From contig WPIO01000015.1 of the NCBI GenBank assembly GCA_009760855.2, positions 1,845,001 through 1,909,000 on the forward strand: DNA of 64,000 bases. The letters are read 5' to 3'. Below are positions 59,735 to 64,000 of this stretch, piece by piece. A program made the translations under genes and the position numbers. Positions within the stretch are counted from its first letter, which is position 1. Each line of letters opens with the position of its first letter. Under the pieces are notes generated by a model. It made no database searches. It had not been told where the DNA came from and saw nothing but the letters and a program-made list of their open reading frames with translations. This stretch comes from Cristatella mucedo. Taxonomy: Eukaryota > Bryozoa > Phylactolaemata > Cristatellidae.

Positions 59735-61236
59735 CTTATAATAATAATAATAATAATATTGCACTTGATAAAGCGCCCTCAGAGAACTTAATCTCTTTCT
59801 AGGCGCTTTACATTTGCTGCAAAGTGATACGCAATAGAATAGTAAGTAAAATCATGCTTGAAAAACAAACAAAATGAATAACATGGTTAGGGGTTACATG
59901 CACTGGGTCAGCATGCAAATGTGGTTAGTGGCAGCATGAACAGTGTCAGCACGCATAAGCACATCGAGGACGAATCACAAGGACCCACTAAATGCTGTCC
60001 TAAATAGGTATGTTTTTAAGTTTCTTTTAAATGTGGTCAGGTCAGGGGATGTTCTGATGCAGGTCGGGAGGGAGTTCCAGGCTGTGGGAGCATACGAGCT
60101 AAATGCACGGTCTCCAAAGGATTTAAGGTTTGTGCGAGGTATTTCTAGACTGTTGGATTCCGAAAAGCGAGTGGTACGATGCTTTGCCTGATGGGTTAGT
60201 GTATCTGAAAGATAGGCTGGAGCCATAGAATGAAGAGACCTAAAAGTGAGCGACAAAACCTTGAAGTCAATCCGTTGCTGACTGGTAACCAGTGCAGGTC
60301 GGCGAGAAGTGGAGTAATGTGGCAACTGCGACGCTCACGACAGACAAGCCTAGCTGCAGAGTTTTGCACCAGCTGCAATCGCCTGATCGCACATGCTGGT
60401 AGGCCAGTCAGCAGTGAGTTGCAGAAGTCGAGACGAGATGTCACGAATGCATGGACCAACTTGGACGTGGTATCCTTATCTAAACAAGCCCTAATTTTAG
60501 CAATGTTATGAAGCTGAAAATAGGCTGATTTGACTGTAGAGCTGATGTGGTCGTCTAACGAGAGGTCGCTTTGGAATATGACACCTAGATTTCGAGCTGA
60601 TGCAACTGGAGATATGCTGGCAGAGCCAATTTTGAAAGTCAGCCTTTCCAATTTCTGAATAACACTAGGTTTGCCCATAACTAGTAAGTTAGTTTTATCA
60701 TCGTTTAGTTTTAGAAAATTTGCTGCCATCCATGATCGGATGTCATCAATGCATGCAGCAAGTGAGTTGAGAGAATTTGAGGTGCTCGAAGGCTGGGAGG
60801 GATCAAAGCAAAGGTACAACTGAGTGTCATCCGCATAGAAGTGAAAGCCTAGATTGTGCTTGGCAATCACATCAGCGAGAGGGAGAGTATAAACGGTGAA
60901 AAGGACCGGACCTAGCACAGAGCCCTGAGGTACTCCATATTTTAGAGGTACTTCAGATGATCTTTGTCCATTCACGTCAACACTCTGGAGTCTCCCACTG
61001 AGATAGGACCTGAACCACTGCAGAGCAGTGCCAGTGATGCCCAGGCGAGATGAGAGGCGCTCTAGAAGTACTTTGTGATCGATGGTATCAAAAGCTGCCG
61101 AAAGATCGAGCAAAACAAGAAGAGACACTCTACCCTTGTCTGCATTCCTAAGTAGGTCGTTGTATACCCGAAGCAATGCTGACTCTGTGGAGTGATTAGC
61201 TCTAAAGCCAGACTGGAACTTACTAGCGACTTGCAT
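59735..61236 (-). mobile_element. NLR-A retrotransposon, best copy
   Basis: From (ATA)n and the tail at about 59,740 to the FQSGF motif at 61,230, antisense. It contains the RT core and C-terminal domain with one disabling frameshift near 60,288. Truncated at nearly the same 5' point as the copy at 23,129. Confidence 0.93.
60196..61236 (-). CDS. NLR-A reverse transcriptase ORF, 346 codons
   Basis: Motifs in order: FQSGFRANHSTESALLRVYN, LLVLLDLSAAFDTIDHKVLL, LQWFRSYLSGRLQSVDVNG, GVPQGSVLGPVLFTVYT, FHFYADDTQLYLCF, FLKLNDDKTNLLVMG and SARNLGVIFQSDLSLDDHI. A one-base deletion (GTCAGCAACGG versus GTCAAGCAACGG in the sister copy) near 60,288 moves the C-terminus to the frame at 59,975-60,325. The catalytic YADD is intact. 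CR1/L2-like. No endonuclease, so not autonomous. Confidence 0.92.
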   Translation of the reverse strand: MQVASKFQSGFRANHSTESALLRVYNDLLRNADKGRVSLLVLLDLSAAFDTIDHKVLLERLSSRLGITGTALQWFRSYLSGRLQSVDVNGQRSSEVPLKYGVPQGSVLGPVLFTVYTLPLADVIAKHNLGFHFYADDTQLYLCFDPSQPSSTSNSLNSLAACIDDIRSWMAANFLKLNDDKTNLLVMGKPSVIQKLERLTFKIGSASISPVASARNLGVIFQSDLSLDDHISSTVKSAYFQLHNIAKIRACLDKDTTSKLVHAFVTSRLDFCNSLLTGLPACAIRRLQLVQNSAARLVCRERRSCHITPLLADLHWLPVSNGLTSRFCRSLLGLFILWLQPIFQIH

Positions 61237-61239
61237 TAC

Positions 61240-62085
61240 TCAGAAGAATGACATCATTGCTAGGACCATGAGCAGAATTACGGCCCTTTCAGCTATTTTA
61301 TTTTGCACCATTACGATCTACCAAACTTTAGCGGCTCAATTTCGTTAACAGAGATACGATTCGGGCTTATCAAGTAATGTTTGTGGTGTTTTTATCCTGC
61401 CAAGGCTAAACTTACCGCTGGTAACTTTGAATTCCCTTCGACTTCATTAGCATTAATCTTAAAACGGGTAGGCAGGGCTCGTAGGCTAAGCAGGCAATTT
61501 TTTAGCAGACACGGTGACTGTCACTTGCCCTTCAAAATGCTTGAGATCAGCCTTAAAAACTTGCGATTCGTGGTTGCCGTCCTCTCACATTAATATTATT
61601 CGTCTATTTGTTCGTCAAAAACTACCTTATGTACAGCAGTACTCCTGTACAAGCTTGTTTAAAATTATCCTATGCAAGTAACACTTAATTCATCGGGGCA
61701 TGATGCGGGCGAAATGGCTTGTCCCCAGATAGCGTGCTCTGTTGTTTGATAGATACCTGCCCTATGACAAGTATTCTTTTGACTTTTTAACAACTCTAGA
61801 CATTATTAGCATTTAGCCCACCAATAGTCATGGATATCTACAGAGCATCATTTGCTGTCCTGGTGTTATAACACAGTCTTTTAAATCTCTGAGCAGCTTA
61901 CGGTGACTCTAGGGTTACTCTAAGCACAGTGTTCACACAACAAAGCTATCGCGGGAACAGACGGGACGAGGTCGCTTGTACACAGGATACCGATACTGAC
62001 GTAACGGCTCAGAAGGAGCCGAGCGATCAAATATGCGACTATATTCCCCCCCCCCCGATAGCCCGTCTTAAAACGCCGACCTAGC
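61240..62085. other. Intergenic stretch, nothing recognised
   Basis: A poly-C run lies at 62,047-62,056. No gene called. Confidence 0.4.
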
Positions 62086-62093
62086 CGGTCGGC

Positions 62094-62570
62094 GAACGCG
62101 GCCCGATACCGGTCCGGGCGATGGCTCGCACGCTAGTTCTCTTACGCATGAACGAACCAAGCCGTCGACATGTACGCATACGCCCGCTCGGTTGCAGCCG
62201 CCAATACAACGAGAACGGACGGGCTCAGAATTTTTTCTAAATCTCATTCCCCTGTCGTCCCGAAGGAGTCGCAGTTAGCCGACGACTATCGTTCGCCGCG
62301 ATACACAGTCGACGGACGCGCTGACCCAGTTGCTGGGCGAGGTGACCGAATACCAGTCCTAGCGATGGATGGAACGGGCGCTCACGCTCTCACGCACTGC
62401 CAAATCGAGACTCGTCGGCATGACGTAAGGGAGTGCGCGGGTGCAGCCGCCGGTACGACGCGACTCCAACGGGCAGGTACGAAATTTCCTACGTTTGGTT
62501 GCCTTGCCGTCCCGCAGGAATCGCAGTTTGCCGGCGACTGTCGTTCACCCACCCACGTATGCTATCGACA
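62094..62570. repeat. Diverged tandem repeat, about 250-bp unit, two copies
   Basis: CGATGGCTCGCACGC, GGTTGCAGCCGCC, TGTCGTCCCGAAGGAGTCGCAG-type and GACTATCGTTC boxes in the first unit reappear in order about 250 bp later (GCCGTCCCGCAGGAATCGCA, GACTGTCGTTC). CpG-rich. Confidence 0.75.
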
Positions 62571-62611
62571 AAAGCCAACTCGGCTGTTGTGCGAAGGCTG
62601 CCTGATATCGC

Positions 62612-62765
62612 TCATAGTGTCCTAAGAGAACTTCATCTCTACCCAGGCACTTCGCATATGCCGCATATGCTCGAGCTCACGACCTCGGTCATCAAATGCA
62701 TTCACCGAGACCTCGCTAATTAAAGGCGAGCACCTTAACCCGCGGACGAAACCAAGGCAGACCTT
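62612..62765 (-). mobile_element. SINE type 2 (tRNA head fused to NLR-A tail)
   Basis: The minus strand gives GGTTAAGGTGCTCGCC (A-box side) and GAGGTCGTGAGCTCGAGCA (B box), then a tail GAAGTGCCTGGGTAGAGATG and AGTTCTCTTAGGACAC, as at 55,515-55,650. Confidence 0.7.
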
Positions 62766-62929
62766 GAGAGATCGTTGGCGACAAAAGTTTTTGGTCTGCA
62801 AGTCAAAGGCAGCGGAGCTCACTTTCACCATTCTTACTCGACAAATCCTTACTCGCTGCAGCTGCCGACTCGTGCATATCCTTTCCAGCCTTCCTGTGCT
62901 GCCACTTAGTTGATATGATTCCCTTAAAG

Positions 62930-63010
62930 CCTTTGCAAAAGTACCTAGAGAGAGATTTAGTCCTTTGTGGGTGCCATACAAATGCTTTATTCTTATTATT
63001 ATTATTATTC
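62930..63010 (+). mobile_element. Solo NLR-A 3' tail
   Basis: CTAGAGAGAGATTTAGTCC, GGGTGCCATAC and (TTA)n; abuts the next NLR-B fragment. Confidence 0.75.
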
Positions 63011-63220
63011 TTGCTTCCACGCTACTACTGACTTCCTCGACTCATCCGCTGACTCAGCTGTGCTTCTCACTTTCTCTTCGTTGTGTGAGATTAAGTCTAC
63101 TGGCTACCATTTGCGAACCAAAAGCCGCTTAGGCTTTGACCGTGCTACCGTAGAAAACTTCAGCCTAGCGCCACTTAGTTCTAATGGCTTGGTGGAGTTG
63201 CAGACGGCAATCGTACGAAC
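63010..63220 (+). mobile_element. NLR-B 3' end fragment
   Basis: CTTCCACGCTACTACTGACT through AAAGCCGCTTAGGC to GGAGTTGCAGACGG matches the NLR-B terminus. Confidence 0.75.
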
Positions 63221-63247
63221 TCATAAAAGCTTACATTCGTACATAAA

Positions 63248-63460
63248 GGCTGCAGTCCTTGGTAGTGCAGTCCTTAGTGCTTTAACAATAATAATAATAA
63301 TAATATACATGATAAAGCGCCCTCAAAGAACTCAATCTCTTTCAAATAAAGCTTTACATCTGCTGCTTTGCAGTCCTTAGGCTGCAGTCCTTAGTAGTGC
63401 AGTCCTTAGTGCTTTAATAATAATAATAATAATAATAATAATAGTATACATGATAAAAGT
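63248..63460 (-). mobile_element. NLR-A tail flanked by duplicated sequence
   Basis: An antisense tail (GCGCCCTCAAAGAACTCAAT) at about 63,285-63,365 is bracketed by two copies of GGCTGCAGTCCTTRGTAGTG + CAGTCCTTAGTGCTTTAA, at 63,248 and 63,379, each running into (ATA)n. Confidence 0.65.
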
Positions 63461-63519
63461 TTCCGTCGCCTGCTTGCTTTAAGTGAAAGATCGGTGAGGC
63501 TAATTTATGGTCCTAGAAT

Positions 63520-63700
63520 CGTGTGAGAGCGCGAGTAGGGATAAATTGGTGTTCAACAGTGCAGCAAGGTATGAAGAAGCCAAGCCACGGGGCCTTGTAG
63601 GTCAAAGTAAGAATTTACTCTGTTTTTGTTGAAAAATCAGGAGTCACCTCGGTTACTTTAATAAAGGACGCGCGGCTGGATTTCTTACTGGCTATGTTTC
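63520..63700 (-). mobile_element. NLR-B internal fragment
   Basis: AAGCCACGGGGCCTTGTAGG and AGTAAGAATTTACTCTG match the antisense NLR-B segment at about 14,990-15,040. Confidence 0.65.
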
Positions 63701-63784
63701 CACCTGACTTGCATTGCTTTATTCCGGGAAGATACTAATTGCGTGCATGCTATTCCTATCCGATTGATATGCTTCTTTCAGATA

Positions 63785-63855
63785 TTTAAAGTGCCCAGAA
63801 AGAGATTTAGTTCTCCTAGGACGCTATGCATATGTCTTATTATTATTACTACTGC
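63785..63855 (+). mobile_element. Solo NLR-A 3' tail
   Basis: AAAGTGCCCAGAAAGAGATT, TAGTTCTCCTAGGACGC and (TTA)n. Confidence 0.75.
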
Positions 63856-64000
63856 ATGCTGAATACGTCTCGCTAACCGCCTTGTCAGTTCACTTCGTGC
63901 AAACACCACTGGTATACCCCGAGAGCCTCTAATCTCTAGATCTCTGTCAATCGATGGGCATTTCTGTCAATGAGTAACGCTCAACTAACTTCTATGCAAC

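Overview
This window is animal (metazoan) nuclear DNA. It has spliced genes with GT-AG introns, many tRNA-derived SINEs and 5'-truncated non-LTR retrotransposons, long dinucleotide arrays, and no bacterial-style operons. The protein sequence and the repeat spectrum suggest an invertebrate, possibly marine, but the sequence alone does not fix the phylum.

The one host gene I can assemble confidently is the 3' two-thirds of VPS50 (syndetin, CCDC132), the EARP-specific subunit of the endosomal recycling tether. It lies on the + strand from about 1,493 to a poly(A) signal at 49,658. Fifteen coding exons (1493-1673, 3233-3331, 3547-3637, 7104-7340, 9447-9565, 9658-9761, 12329-12420, 13902-13931, 21230-21486, 28358-28454, 42156-42314, 42716-42837, 44048-44146, 48308-48398, 48865-49101) join in one frame across 14 junctions and give about 671 residues plus a stop. 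The N-terminal part must lie upstream of the window. Introns range from 92 bp to 13.7 kb and are filled with mobile elements.

Repeats dominate the rest. Two non-LTR families are named here for convenience. NLR-A has a conserved 3' stem-loop ending in (ATT)n; NLR-B ends in a GGAGTTACAGACGGAGATACA-like terminus. The best copies are NLR-B at 32.69-34.58 kb (562-codon reverse transcriptase ORF) and NLR-A at 59.74-61.24 kb (346-codon ORF with a single frameshift after it). More than 20 short solo copies of the NLR-A tail are scattered on both strands. At least two SINE copies end in the same tail, which suggests they are mobilised by NLR-A. A degenerate Tc1/mariner-like transposase (29.4-30.4 kb) is followed by an unusual foldback array of nine roughly 165-bp units (30.64-32.15 kb).

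From 49.7 to 64 kb I see no confident gene. There is one possible Ig-like exon on the minus strand (55,688-55,949), long (CT)n arrays, a GC-rich block, a 52-bp perfect palindrome, a large inverted pair of NLR-A copies (58.15-61.24 kb) and a diverged 250-bp tandem repeat (62.1-62.6 kb). A recurring oddity is a set of near-perfect palindromes with very short loops; one of them clearly replaced part of a transposase reading frame.
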